Positions 28,227 through 36,483 of a DNA stretch of 64,000 nucleotides are shown one piece after another. Position 1 is the stretch's first letter; each line of letters begins with the position of its first letter. A program made the position numbers and the translations under genes. Source of the DNA: Microcoleus sp. FACHB-672 (GTDB taxonomy: Bacteria; Cyanobacteriota; Cyanobacteriia; Cyanobacteriales; Oscillatoriaceae); NCBI RefSeq assembly GCF_014695725.1, contig NZ_JACJOU010000019.1, forward strand, positions 496,001-560,000, read 5' to 3'. The notes under the pieces were generated by a model. It was not told where the DNA came from and did no database searches. It saw nothing but the letters and a program-made list of their open reading frames with translations.

Positions 28227-29822
28227 CTATTTGAGTGGGTTGCGAAGATAAACCCGCTTGCCGCCTTCAAAAACTCCATTGGCTAGCACCTCGTCATTAC
28301 GCCATTTTCCGCCAATGGCGATTCGTGCCACGCCTTCAGAAAAAGATTCAGCATCCCCAAATTGCGGATAAACTACATACTTGCCGGTTTTATCAATGTA
28401 GCCATAGGCGTAGCCAATTCCTTCGGGGCGATTTATTCTGACAAGGGCTAGCCCTTCTGAAAAAGGTTCAACCAGTTGAAACTTCTGCGGGATTACTATC
28501 TTGCCGGTTTTGTCAATATAGCCAGATTGGTTAACCGGCGCTAACCCTTCTGAAAAAGACCAAGCGCTGGTAAATTGGGGCTGAATAACAAATTTTCCCG
28601 TCTTATCGATATAACCAAATTTGTCGCCTAGTTTGACGGCTGCCAGTCCTTCTGAAAATGACTCAGCTTGGTAATACTCGGGCTGAATGACAAAATTGCC
28701 GGTGGTGTCGATATAACCGATTTTCCCATTAAATTTAACTTTTGCGAGTCCTTCTGAAAATGACTCTGCTTCATCAAATTTACTAGGGATGGCAATTTTG
28801 CCGGTTTTATCGATATAGCCATATTTGCCATCTCCTTCGACAATGCCGACTGCCGCGAATCCTTCGGCAAAGGGTTTGCAGTTATAAAAGTAATCAGTGT
28901 TAATGCGCTTGCCGGTTTTGTCTATATAGGCATCTCTGTTATCGATTTGAACGTAGGCAATTCCTTCAGAAAAAGGCTGGGCAATGTCATACTGTGGCTC
29001 AATGACCATTTTGCCTGTGCTATCGATATAACCAAATTTTTCGCCAATTTTGACGGCTGCTAGCCCTTCTGAAAATTCATTGCCGACAGTAAATTGTGGT
29101 TGAATCACAATCTTTCCGGTTTTGTCGGCATAACCAAATTTTGTATCATTGAGGGTGCCGGTACTGAATGCTGCCAGCCCTTCGGAAAAATTTGATGCCC
29201 AATAAGATTGTGCCGGCGGCGAGATATAATTCAGTCTTGCAATGTACTGCGGAGAAACTGCCTCTGGAATTTGCAAAGCTTGAGCAATTAATGCAGTGAC
29301 TTCACCCCGCGTCGCATTTTGATTCGGTTTTAATTGTTTGACATTGGGATAATTCACCACAAGATTTCCAAAAATTGCAGATGACACTGCAGTGATTGCA
29401 TAGTCGGGAACTTGCGTCGCATCCTCAAAATACTGTTTTAGCATTTCCACAGATGGTGAAGGGGCGCTATAGTTCAAACCCTTAGTAAGAATGACTAATG
29501 CTTGCACCCGCGGGAGGGTTTGATTGGGTTTAAATGTTCCGTCTGGATAGCCGGCAAAGAAGCCATTTTCAGAGGCAGCTTGAATCGCTTTATAAGCCCA
29601 ATGTGTGTTAGGGACATCTGTGAAGTTAGCCGGCTTGCGAACCGGCTCGGCATTGGGAAAGGCTTTTAGCAAAATCGCGGCAAATTCAGCGCGGGTAATC
29701 GTTCCCTCTGGACGAAAATCTCCCTCTGGATAGCCACTAATTAAATTTCGTTCTTGTAGTTTGACAATTGAAACTTGCGCCCAGTGGGTTTGAACGTCAG
29801 AAAAGGTTAAAGCAGTTGCCAT
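28227..29822 (-). CDS. SLH-domain protein with WG repeats
   Basis: A 531-residue protein. Residues about 5-190 are three S-layer-homology modules (FSDVQTHWAQVSIVKLQER, GYPEGDFRPEGTITRAEFA, FTDVPNTHWAYKAIQAA, GYPDGTFKPNQTLPRVQAL), which bind peptidoglycan-linked polymers or outer-membrane structures. The rest is about ten WG-type repeats of 33-37 residues with the pattern FSEGLAxVxxxxKFGYIDKTGK. WG repeats recur in surface and sensory proteins but have no defined catalytic role. I chose the ATG at 29822 because GGAG is seven bases upstream; the longer ATG at 29873 has no ribosome-binding site. No clear cleavable signal peptide follows this start, which is odd for an SLH protein. A terminator follows. 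Confidence 0.88.
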   Translation of the reverse strand: MATALTFSDVQTHWAQVSIVKLQERNLISGYPEGDFRPEGTITRAEFAAILLKAFPNAEPVRKPANFTDVPNTHWAYKAIQAASENGFFAGYPDGTFKPNQTLPRVQALVILTKGLNYSAPSPSVEMLKQYFEDATQVPDYAITAVSSAIFGNLVVNYPNVKQLKPNQNATRGEVTALIAQALQIPEAVSPQYIARLNYISPPAQSYWASNFSEGLAAFSTGTLNDTKFGYADKTGKIVIQPQFTVGNEFSEGLAAVKIGEKFGYIDSTGKMVIEPQYDIAQPFSEGIAYVQIDNRDAYIDKTGKRINTDYFYNCKPFAEGFAAVGIVEGDGKYGYIDKTGKIAIPSKFDEAESFSEGLAKVKFNGKIGYIDTTGNFVIQPEYYQAESFSEGLAAVKLGDKFGYIDKTGKFVIQPQFTSAWSFSEGLAPVNQSGYIDKTGKIVIPQKFQLVEPFSEGLALVRINRPEGIGYAYGYIDKTGKYVVYPQFGDAESFSEGVARIAIGGKWRNDEVLANGVFEGGKRVYLRNPLK

Positions 29823-30394
29823 CGATGGACTCCATAAATAAATCACAGCTAACGGTATGTATTCAAGCGTCATAGGTTTAATCAGGATAGTTTATTTAAG
29901 TTAAAAATATAGCATTCCCTCTAATGTATAGGCATTGTAATTATTCTGAGTTGCCACAAATAATTCAGAATTACTACATAGACAGATTTTATTAATTTTT
30001 TAAATTAAATTAAGATTGATATTTGATGATGAAAACATCAGTTAGAATTTTGACAAAGCGCCTTATAAATTAAAGCCTGTCAGTTAGGTGCCGGCTTCAT
30101 GCAAGTTTTGCAAATTATCAAAATATATTTTTCGCCTCGCTGGATGCCGTAATGATCGAAGGAACCGGCACGCAAAGCAAAGGCAAGCATATTACAAATA
30201 AACTTAATTTTGTCAACTATCGCAAGGTATATAAGTATACTTTTGAGAGGAGCTATTTTAAACGGCTGCGGTTGTAGCTGTTTCTTTGGATAGAGATCGC
30301 CCTATTTATCCTGCTTTACGAAACAATATAAAGTGAGGCGGGTCTTAACTAACTAACAAAGATTTTGAATGTTAGTGTTTAGGGGGCTGTAACA
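29823..30394. other. Divergent spacer between the SLH/WG gene and a small conserved gene
   Basis: AT-rich 570-bp regulatory spacer with no gene. It contains GTATATAAGTATAC at 30227-30240, which matches the NtcA consensus GTA-N8-TAC, but the -10-like TATTTT at 30254 is closer than the usual spacing and the match could be chance. An AGGGGGC purine tract precedes the ATG at 30395. Confidence 0.35.
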
Positions 30395-30610
30395 ATGAAT
30401 GGAATCCGTCCGATTGTCAAGCAAGCATTAGCCACCGGCTATCTTACGGTTGAAGCGGAAGAACAGTTACGTCAGCTTTTACAAACGACTAAGTACAGCA
30501 TCGAAGATTTTAGAGCTTTCATTACCTTACAGCAAGAAGCAATGAAAGGTCGGGTCATGCAAGAATCTCGTGAATTGCTGCGTTCTCAATATATTTCCGC
30601 AGCGGCTTGA
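30395..30610 (+). CDS. Small conserved cyanobacterial protein
   Basis: A 71-residue soluble protein, mostly helical by composition (VKQALATGYLTVEAEEQLRQ, SIEDFRAFITLQQEAMKGRV). It resembles short cyanobacterial proteins of unknown function built on a GxLTxEAExQLRxLL pattern. The ATG has a strong AGGGGG purine tract upstream. It has a long upstream regulatory spacer and is followed by a nucleotidyltransferase pseudogene. I do not assign a function. Confidence 0.75.
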   Translation: MNGIRPIVKQALATGYLTVEAEEQLRQLLQTTKYSIEDFRAFITLQQEAMKGRVMQESRELLRSQYISAAA

Positions 30611-30770
30611 ACCCTTTATCTAAATTTCGCAAAAGTTGGTTTAATATAAGTGAGCCGGCAGCGGTTGAGTAAAAATGCGAAGAAAGCCAGCATTAAATAA
30701 AATTTGGATGCCGGCAGGACAAACTTTTTCAGGTCGTTAGAATAGATTTTTTTCGGGAAAGCGTACAAAG

Positions 30771-31070
30771 ATGGTAGCGAAGAAGCGCGAAGAACTATTA
30801 GCAATGGTGGCAGCACACCGGCAGGATTTGCAGGAAATGGGTGTGAACTCTTTAGACTTGCTGGGTTAGGAAGCAAGAAATGAAGCCGATTCTAATAATA
30901 ATCTAAACCTTTTAGCCAATTTCGAGCGACCGTGCGGGCTATTTCAATTCTTCCGCGTTAAACACTACTTAGAAAATATGCTTGGCTGTCCTGTGAATTT
31001 GGCAACGGAGAAGGCTGAGAGAGCGTATTTACAATCGCCGATTCTCCAGGAAGCCCTCCGTAGCTTCTAA
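30771..31070 (+). pseudogene. MNT-type nucleotidyltransferase (antitoxin-like) gene broken by in-frame TAG
   Basis: The ATG at 30771 reads KKREELLAMVAAHRQDLQE, then MGVNSLDLLG, then TAG at 30867-30869, then in the same frame EARNEADSNNNLNLLANFE, GLFQFFRVKHYLENMLGCP and a C-terminus up to TAA at 31068. This matches the full minimal nucleotidyltransferase (MNT) antitoxin family from end to end. The TAG sits where the active-site Ser of GSxAR belongs, consistent with a TCG-to-TAG change. The usual SDxDL metal-binding aspartates read NNNLN, so catalysis was already lost or is decaying. No HEPN toxin partner is nearby. A spurious minus-strand frame (30616-30876) overlaps it. Confidence 0.8.
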
Positions 31071-31305
31071 AGATTGGCGACTTAGCATTTAATATAGCTC
31101 AGCTCGCTGTCAACTTAATAAGCATTTTTATCTAATTTGAATCAAATAATCACGAACGCCGACACCCTCGGTTAAAAATGAAAATCAGGGATAATACTTA
31201 GCAATAAAAGGCTGAGTCCGCTGTTCCGTAACGATTGATTAAAACCGGCAATTTTTAGCTTTCTACGTCACCACAAAAGCCGAATGAAATGCTAAAAATT
31301 GAAAT

Positions 31306-32109
31306 ATGAAGCAACAACGGTATAATCAACAACAAATTGAATCGTTCGCCCAAACGGTGTTGAACGATGGCTATTGCGTGTTGCGCGATCACTTTTCCAC
31401 CGCAACACTGAATGTTTGGCGCGAAGCGTTTGCGCCTTTGCTACACGATCATATCGAGCGCGAAGGTAAACTTCGCAATCGCGGCTCAGCTCGTTATTAT
31501 GTTACCCTTCCTTTCAACGCTCCCTTTGCCGATCCCAGTATTTATGAAGATGAGGATGTGCTAGCGCTGGTTGAGCGTTTGGTGGGTGAAGATGCGGTGA
31601 TGTGCCAGTTGGCAACAGACACGCCGTTGCTGGGTTCTGACTATCAAGATGTGCACCGAGATGCGCCGCCGCTTTTCCCGGAAGCTGGCATAGAAACGCC
31701 GCCCTTCCAGTTAGCAATTAACTTTCCACTCGTGGATGTGACGCTGGAAAATGGCCCGTTTGAGGTAGTGCGGGGCACGCACATGATCTCCAAGGCGGAA
31801 GGGTTGCAGCGCTTGGAGTCGGGTGAGATCAAGTTAGAGCCGGTTTTGATGAAAGCCGGCGATGTGATGATCCGCGATGTGCGGGGACTTCACCGAGGCA
31901 CTCCGAACCGCACAGAAATACCCCGTCCGATGGTAGTCATTGGCTACAGCCGGCGCTGGTTATATCGTCCGGAGGTTTGCATTCACATTCCCCGTGCTTC
32001 CTATGATGCACTTTCGGAACGCGCCCGTCATTTATTGCGCTTCAATCCGATTGTTGAATCCCTGGAAGAGAAGCCGGCAGTTGAGGTTTATCAAGCGTTT
32101 GCTTACTAA
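31306..32109 (+). CDS. Phytanoyl-CoA dioxygenase (PhyH) family protein
   Basis: A 267-residue non-haem Fe(II)/2-oxoglutarate oxygenase of the PhyH family. The iron triad is visible: His117 and Asp119 in QDVHRDAPP, and His196 in GLHRGTPN. The Arg expected to hold 2-oxoglutarate lies about ten residues later in the IPRPMVVIGYSRRW region. The N-terminal FAQTVLNDGYCVLRDHFS is the usual PhyH opening. PhyH proteins hydroxylate diverse substrates including secondary metabolites; nothing here fixes the substrate. Monocistronic, with a clear intrinsic terminator after the stop. Confidence 0.9.
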   Translation: MKQQRYNQQQIESFAQTVLNDGYCVLRDHFSTATLNVWREAFAPLLHDHIEREGKLRNRGSARYYVTLPFNAPFADPSIYEDEDVLALVERLVGEDAVMCQLATDTPLLGSDYQDVHRDAPPLFPEAGIETPPFQLAINFPLVDVTLENGPFEVVRGTHMISKAEGLQRLESGEIKLEPVLMKAGDVMIRDVRGLHRGTPNRTEIPRPMVVIGYSRRWLYRPEVCIHIPRASYDALSERARHLLRFNPIVESLEEKPAVEVYQAFAY

Positions 32110-32124
32110 GAAATGATGTGATAG

Positions 32125-32170
32125 GCGTTCGCTCTGTAACATAAAAAGGGCGAGCGCTTTTGCTTTTTTT
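32125..32170 (+). terminator. Rho-independent terminator of the PhyH gene
   Basis: GCGTTCGCTC (32125-32134) pairs with GGGCGAGCGC (32148-32157) with two G-U wobbles, followed by TTTTGCTTTTTTT. It lies 16 bp past the stop. The rest of the spacer up to 32346 is AT-rich and holds nothing I can identify. Confidence 0.85.
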
Positions 32171-32346
32171 GATATTAAATTACTTGCAAAAGTCTTGAAT
32201 TGCCAATAGGTCTTAAATACAAGCTTTTAACTCATCTGTGTTTATATGTAGTTAAAAAAGACTTTTCTAATTCACTTCGCTAAATTACAGGGGGGATAAG
32301 TAGATCGATAGCGAAACTCATCTTACAAATAAAGCTTTTCACTTTT

Positions 32347-32442
32347 TATAGCGTTTCCGGCTCCCGTGAGGTACATGATAGAGGCTCAAAGCCTTGCCCT
32401 ATATTGCCCCATCTGTACCTCATCCGATAGAGAACCGCTATA
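32347..32442. mobile_element. 96-bp MITE-like palindromic element
   Basis: An imperfect inverted repeat with 29-bp arms. The left arm begins TATAGCGTTTCC and ends TGAGGTACA (32347-32375); the right arm read in reverse begins TATAGCGGTTCTC and ends TGAGGTACA (32414-32442). About 21 of 29 positions match. The centre has its own hairpin (AGGCT-CAA-AGCCT). Ends with TA and a TATAGCG terminus resemble IS630/Tc1-mariner-derived MITEs known from cyanobacteria. It encodes nothing and ends three bases before the stop codon of the pentapeptide-repeat gene. Confidence 0.6.
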
Positions 32443-32445
32443 TTT

Positions 32446-33639
32446 TCACTCCAGTCCTAACTGTTGCTTTAAGGCTGCCGGTGTATTTTTTGCGCTCTGC
32501 AACCCTTGCACATCATCCCACTTCGTACCCTCATTCCAGGTAATGTTTTCGAGATTTGCGCTTCTGAGGTTTGCGGTTCTGAGGTCTGTGCTTCTGAGGT
32601 CTGCGCTTCTGAGGTTTGCGCCACTGAGGTTTGCGTTGTAATAGAGTTTTGCGCGAAGATTTGCGCCACTGAGGTTTGCACCACTGAGGTTTGCGTGAAT
32701 GAGGTTTGCACAACTGAGGTTTGCCTCACTGAGGTTGGCGCGACTGAGGTCTGCGAAGTCGAGGTTTGCGCTACTGAGTTGTGCCCCACTGAGGTCTGCA
32801 CGGCTGAGGTCTGCGTTTTTGAGATTTGTTCTACTCATATCTGCGCCTTTAAGATTTGCCCGTATGAGGTCTGCACTAATGAGGTCTGCACCAATGAGAT
32901 TTGCGCCTTTAAGATTTGCCCGTATGAGGTCTGCACCACTGAGGTTTGCATGACTGAGATTTGCGCCACTGAAGTTTGCGTCACTGAGGTATGCGCCACC
33001 GAAATTTGCGTCAATGAGGTCTGCACCTCTGAAGTCAGCGCCTCCGAGGCTTGCGTGAATGAGGTTTGCGCCTCTGAAGAATTTACCAACTATAGTGTTG
33101 AAATTGGATATTACCTCGCCAAAACAATTGCTGTAGCTAATGATGTGAAGTAATCGGTTCTCGTCAAAACCTTCAGTGTCTTTTTTGCCGCAGGGATAGA
33201 AGGCGATTTCATCTTTTAGGTAATCTTTTGATAGAGCGTAGCGATGCAACTCTAAGAGTAAAATCATGACACTCAAGCCGGCATAAATGTCTACCTGCCG
33301 CTGTCCTATCTTTTGAGTTGGCAGTTGCTCTTTAAGTAACCGCATTTTTTTCTGAGGGAAATTTTCTGCCGGCGCGTCAATAAATTCCCCATCACACCAG
33401 CGAAGATAAAAATCTTCCAGACGCTGGAATAACTGCACGGGTCGAAATTCATCACTTGCATCTAGCAACGACATCAAAGCTTCCACAACTTCTGGCGTTA
33501 ATGCTTCACCACCCAGCAAATCGTAAATTTCCCAATGTAGCTGCTCATCAGTGAGATTAAATCCTTTCTCTTCATGTTCTACTTGTGTCCACTTCTCTAG
33601 ACTTTCTAGCAATTGTTCAGGCTGTAGGTTAGATGACAT
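32446..33639 (-). CDS. Pentapeptide-repeat protein with N-terminal conserved domain
   Basis: A 397-residue protein. Residues about 1-165 form a helical non-repeat domain (LLESLEKWTQVEHEEKGFN, VVEALMSLLDASDEFRP, MILLLELHRYALSKD). Residues about 185-375 are some 38 pentapeptides of the A(D/N)Lxx type (GANLIHA, GADLIRA, ANLSGAN), which fold as a right-handed quadrilateral beta-helix. Pentapeptide proteins are abundant in cyanobacteria and mostly of unknown role; gyrase-mimic members exist but nothing here indicates that. The periodic DNA makes long open frames on the opposite strand. A MITE-like element touches the 3' end. ATG start with AAGG close upstream. Confidence 0.9.
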   Translation of the reverse strand: MSSNLQPEQLLESLEKWTQVEHEEKGFNLTDEQLHWEIYDLLGGEALTPEVVEALMSLLDASDEFRPVQLFQRLEDFYLRWCDGEFIDAPAENFPQKKMRLLKEQLPTQKIGQRQVDIYAGLSVMILLLELHRYALSKDYLKDEIAFYPCGKKDTEGFDENRLLHIISYSNCFGEVISNFNTIVGKFFRGANLIHASLGGADFRGADLIDANFGGAYLSDANFSGANLSHANLSGADLIRANLKGANLIGADLISADLIRANLKGADMSRTNLKNADLSRADLSGAQLSSANLDFADLSRANLSEANLSCANLIHANLSGANLSGANLRAKLYYNANLSGANLRSADLRSTDLRTANLRSANLENITWNEGTKWDDVQGLQSAKNTPAALKQQLGLE

Positions 33640-33783
33640 ACCTTGCTCTTTGTGTTGATGCTTAAAATATAATCTAAATTTAGGTTTAACACCCTAAAGT
33701 GTGCTTACCTCAGCAATAAAAGTGTACACATCGTCAAATGTAAAAATTGATAAAATAAGAAGAGTTTTGTAACAAGTGACACA

Positions 33784-34995
33784 ATGATTGCTCCCTCTAT
33801 TACCCCAACTTCCGTTAATCTTTCTCAACTGCGACCGACTATTTATGAACTGCAACCACAATTAGTCGAGTGGCGTCGCCGGCTGCATCAACAACCTGAA
33901 CTTGCTTTCAAAGAAAAGCTAACAGCGGAGTTTGTCTCGCAAAAATTGCGGGAATGGGGAATTGAGCATGAAACCGGCATCGCAACCACCGGCATTGTCG
34001 CCACGATAGACAGTGGCAAACCCGGTCAAGTGCTGGCGATTCGGGCGGATATGGATGCACTGCCGATTCAAGAGGAAAACGAAGTGCCCTACAAATCGCA
34101 GCATGATGGCAGGATGCACGCTTGCGGTCATGATGGGCACACAGCAATTGCCCTCGGCACAGCCTACTATCTCTCGCAACACCGGGATGATTTCGTCGGC
34201 GCAGTTAAGATTATTTTCCAGCCGGCAGAAGAAGGGCCGGGGGGCGCAAAGCCGATGATTGAAGCCGGTGTGCTCAAAAATCCGGATGCAGACGCCATCA
34301 TTGGCTTGCACTTGTGGAACAACCTCCCCCTCGGTACAGTAGGCGTTCGCACCGGCGCGTTGATGGCAGCAACCGAATGTTTTTACTGCACGATTCAGGG
34401 CAAAGGCGGACACGGGGCGATGCCGCATCAAACCGTTGACTCGATTTTAGTCGCTTCCCAAGTTGTGAATGCCTTGCAAACGATTGTGGCACGGAATGTA
34501 AATCCGTTAGAATCCGCAGTGGTTACGGTAGGTAAATTTCAGGCAGGCACTGCACTGAACGTGATTGCCGATAGCGCCCAATTAAGCGGAACTGTGCGCT
34601 ATTTTAACCCAACTTTGGGCGAACACCTTCCCCAGCGACTTGAGCAAATCATTGCCGGTGTTTGTAACAGTCACGGCGCGACTTATGAACTCAAATATGT
34701 GCGGCTGTATCCGCCGGTAATTAATGATGCGGCAATTGCAGAATTGGTGCGTTTTGTAGCAGCTTCGGTAGTAGAAACGCCTGCCGGCATCGTTCCAGAA
34801 TGCCAAACAATGGGCGGTGAAGATATGTCTTTCTTCCTGCAAGAATTGCCCGGTTGCTATTTCTTCCTCGGTTCTGCAAACTTGTCGAAAAACTTAGCTT
34901 ATCCTCACCACCATCCCCGCTTTGATTTTGATGAAGCTGCCCTTGGGATGGGAGTAGAAATCTTTGTGCGCTGTGTTGAAAAATTCTGTATTTAG
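33784..34995 (+). CDS. M20-family amidohydrolase (N-acyl amino acid / IAA-conjugate hydrolase type)
   Basis: A 403-residue M20D metallohydrolase that removes acyl groups from amino acids. Motifs: LRRxLHxxPEL-like RRLHQQPELAFKE near 32-44, AIRADMDALP near 85-94, the metal-binding MHACGHDGH (Cys114, His116), and the catalytic Glu pair in FQPAEEGPGGAK. The dimerisation domain carries GKGGHGAMPH. The C-terminal PHHHPRFDFDEAAL is characteristic. No signal peptide. It is divergent from the pentapeptide gene across 144 bp. The exact substrate cannot be read from sequence. Confidence 0.93.
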   Translation: MIAPSITPTSVNLSQLRPTIYELQPQLVEWRRRLHQQPELAFKEKLTAEFVSQKLREWGIEHETGIATTGIVATIDSGKPGQVLAIRADMDALPIQEENEVPYKSQHDGRMHACGHDGHTAIALGTAYYLSQHRDDFVGAVKIIFQPAEEGPGGAKPMIEAGVLKNPDADAIIGLHLWNNLPLGTVGVRTGALMAATECFYCTIQGKGGHGAMPHQTVDSILVASQVVNALQTIVARNVNPLESAVVTVGKFQAGTALNVIADSAQLSGTVRYFNPTLGEHLPQRLEQIIAGVCNSHGATYELKYVRLYPPVINDAAIAELVRFVAASVVETPAGIVPECQTMGGEDMSFFLQELPGCYFFLGSANLSKNLAYPHHHPRFDFDEAALGMGVEIFVRCVEKFCI

Positions 34996-35166
34996 ACGTG
35001 AATAAAGAGCAAAATCAGGGATGCTGGGGTGAGTTTAGTCTGAAATTGACAGGTGCTGGTTTTCAATTTCACGCTTTACCCGTCCCCACTCCATTTTTGC
35101 TAGATGTCTAATCCTTTGCTTCTACAGTCTTACTGCATCACAGATAGATAACTTTATGGAGTTGCT

Positions 35167-35949
35167 TTGAAGAGAACACCAATTCTGACTTTAATTAACT
35201 GGATAGCTATTTTCTGTCTGTGTTTAGCCGGTTGTACTCAACAAGCTAAACCTGTAGCCCTCACAATATCTGCCAACCCAAGTTTAAAAGAAACTCTCCT
35301 AGAAGTTAGCGAACTTTACACTCAAAAAAAACCGAACGTTACAGTTACTTATAATACTGGTGGTGCCACTTTCCTGCAAGAACAAATTCAACAAGGCGCA
35401 CCCGTTGATATTTTTATTACAAACAACCTAAAAGTAATCAAGACTTTACAATCCCAGGATTTGATACTTGCTAATTCTCCTCAACCCTTTATAAAAAATG
35501 AAATTGTATTGATTACACCTAAAAATTCCACCAGCATCTCGAAATTTCAAGACTTAACCAGTGATCGAGTCGAAAAGGTAGCAATGGGAGAACCAAATAA
35601 CACACCAAGTGGAATATATGCAAAAGAAGTTTTAACCTTCTTTAAAATTTTTGCTCAAGTGAAAAAGAAAGCGGTTTTTGGCGAATATTCGCTTCAGCTT
35701 GTTAAAGATGTTGCTGCGGGAAAAGCAGATGCTGGTATTGTCTACCGTTCAGATACACGATTATCAGATAAAATTAAGATTGTCGCAGTCGCGCCTGAAA
35801 ATTCTCATTCTTCGTTTGTCTATCAGGTAATGGTAATTAAAAGTAGTAAAAATATCCCTTATGCTCAGGACTTTATCCAATTCTTATCAAGCGAAAAGGC
35901 TTTAGATAAGCTTCAAAAAGCTGGTTATTTAAGGGTAGACAAAAATTAA
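35167..35949 (+). CDS. modA: Molybdate ABC transporter substrate-binding lipoprotein ModA
   Basis: A periplasmic molybdate-binding protein of 260 aa. The lipobox LCLAGC places the lipidated Cys at 23. The mature part follows the ModA pattern: LTISANPSLKETLLEVSEL, YNTGGATFLQEQIQQGAPVD, then FITNNLKVIKTL. The hinge region includes GEPNNTPSGIYAKEVL and the C-terminal part has GKADAGIVYRSDT. Translation probably starts at TTG 35167, with GGAG five bases upstream; the nearby ATG at 35155 is in another frame and stops at once. No modB or modC adjoins, so its permease partner must be elsewhere. Tungstate or another oxyanion is possible. Confidence 0.87.
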   Translation: MKRTPILTLINWIAIFCLCLAGCTQQAKPVALTISANPSLKETLLEVSELYTQKKPNVTVTYNTGGATFLQEQIQQGAPVDIFITNNLKVIKTLQSQDLILANSPQPFIKNEIVLITPKNSTSISKFQDLTSDRVEKVAMGEPNNTPSGIYAKEVLTFFKIFAQVKKKAVFGEYSLQLVKDVAAGKADAGIVYRSDTRLSDKIKIVAVAPENSHSSFVYQVMVIKSSKNIPYAQDFIQFLSSEKALDKLQKAGYLRVDKN

Positions 35950-35978
35950 TTCTTATGGTAGTTAAATAATTCAGAAAT

Positions 35979-36356
35979 TTATAGTCCTAAAATTGTTTTT
36001 GATTTTTCAAGAACTTCATCGGGATCGAATGGTTTTGTCATGTACAAATCAGATCCAACTTCTTTACCTTTTTGTTTGTCAAATTCTTGACCTTTGGCTG
36101 TTAGCATAATAATGTAAATATTCAGCATTCCCAGTTTATTTTTAACAACGTCGCACACTTCAAAGCCATTCATTTTTGGCATCATTACATCAAGAAAAAC
36201 AAGTTCGGGTTTTTCGCTTTGGATGGTTTCAAGCGCTTCTTCTCCATTAGTTGCTGTGAGCAATTCTACACCTTCGTCTTCAAGTTCTTCTAGGGTTTGT
36301 TCTAGGAGAATTCTGATATGCGGTTCATCATCTACGATTAATATTTTTTTTGTCAT
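35979..36356 (-). CDS. Single-domain response regulator (CheY-like)
   Basis: A 125-residue stand-alone receiver domain. The acidic pocket is Asp9-Asp10 (ILIVDDE), the phosphoacceptor is Asp56 (FLDVMMPKMNGFE), the Thr is in MLTAKGQE and the Lys is in MTKPFDPDE, so it is fully equipped for phosphorylation. There is no output domain. It follows the hybrid kinase on the same strand by 127 bp and is its obvious partner or a phosphate shuttle. The ATG at 36356 is preferred over a TTG six codons upstream. Confidence 0.92.
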   Translation of the reverse strand: MTKKILIVDDEPHIRILLEQTLEELEDEGVELLTATNGEEALETIQSEKPELVFLDVMMPKMNGFEVCDVVKNKLGMLNIYIIMLTAKGQEFDKQKGKEVGSDLYMTKPFDPDEVLEKSKTILGL

Positions 36357-36433
36357 ATATTTTATTTTTGGCAAAGTGTGAGTTGAGATTAGCTGATCTG
36401 TTAAATCTGTCGTTGCAAAGATTAAGATTCTTT

Positions 36434-36455
36434 AACCGCAGATTCCGCAGATAAG
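36434..36455. repeat. Dispersed CGCAGATA-type repeat, copy 3
   Basis: AACCGCAGAT followed by TCCGCAGATAAG, a shortened member of the family seen at 4811, 9691 and 54241. It lies between the hybrid kinase and its downstream response regulator. Confidence 0.5.
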
Positions 36456-36483
36456 ATTGATGGTGAGATGCAGGGATGAAGGG

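Noticed and set aside
30227-30240. GTA-N8-TAC as an NtcA site
   Set aside because: Only a six-base match in an AT-rich spacer, and the nearest -10-like box is about 13 bases away instead of the usual 20-24; noted in the gap entry but not called.
30616-30876. 86-codon minus-strand ORF
   Set aside because: It overlaps the clearly recognisable MNT pseudogene on the plus strand and resembles nothing.
32506-33153. Long plus-strand Cys/Glu-rich repeat ORFs opposite the pentapeptide gene
   Set aside because: They are the antisense reading of 15-bp periodic DNA; the minus frame gives a standard pentapeptide helix with a conserved N-terminal domain.
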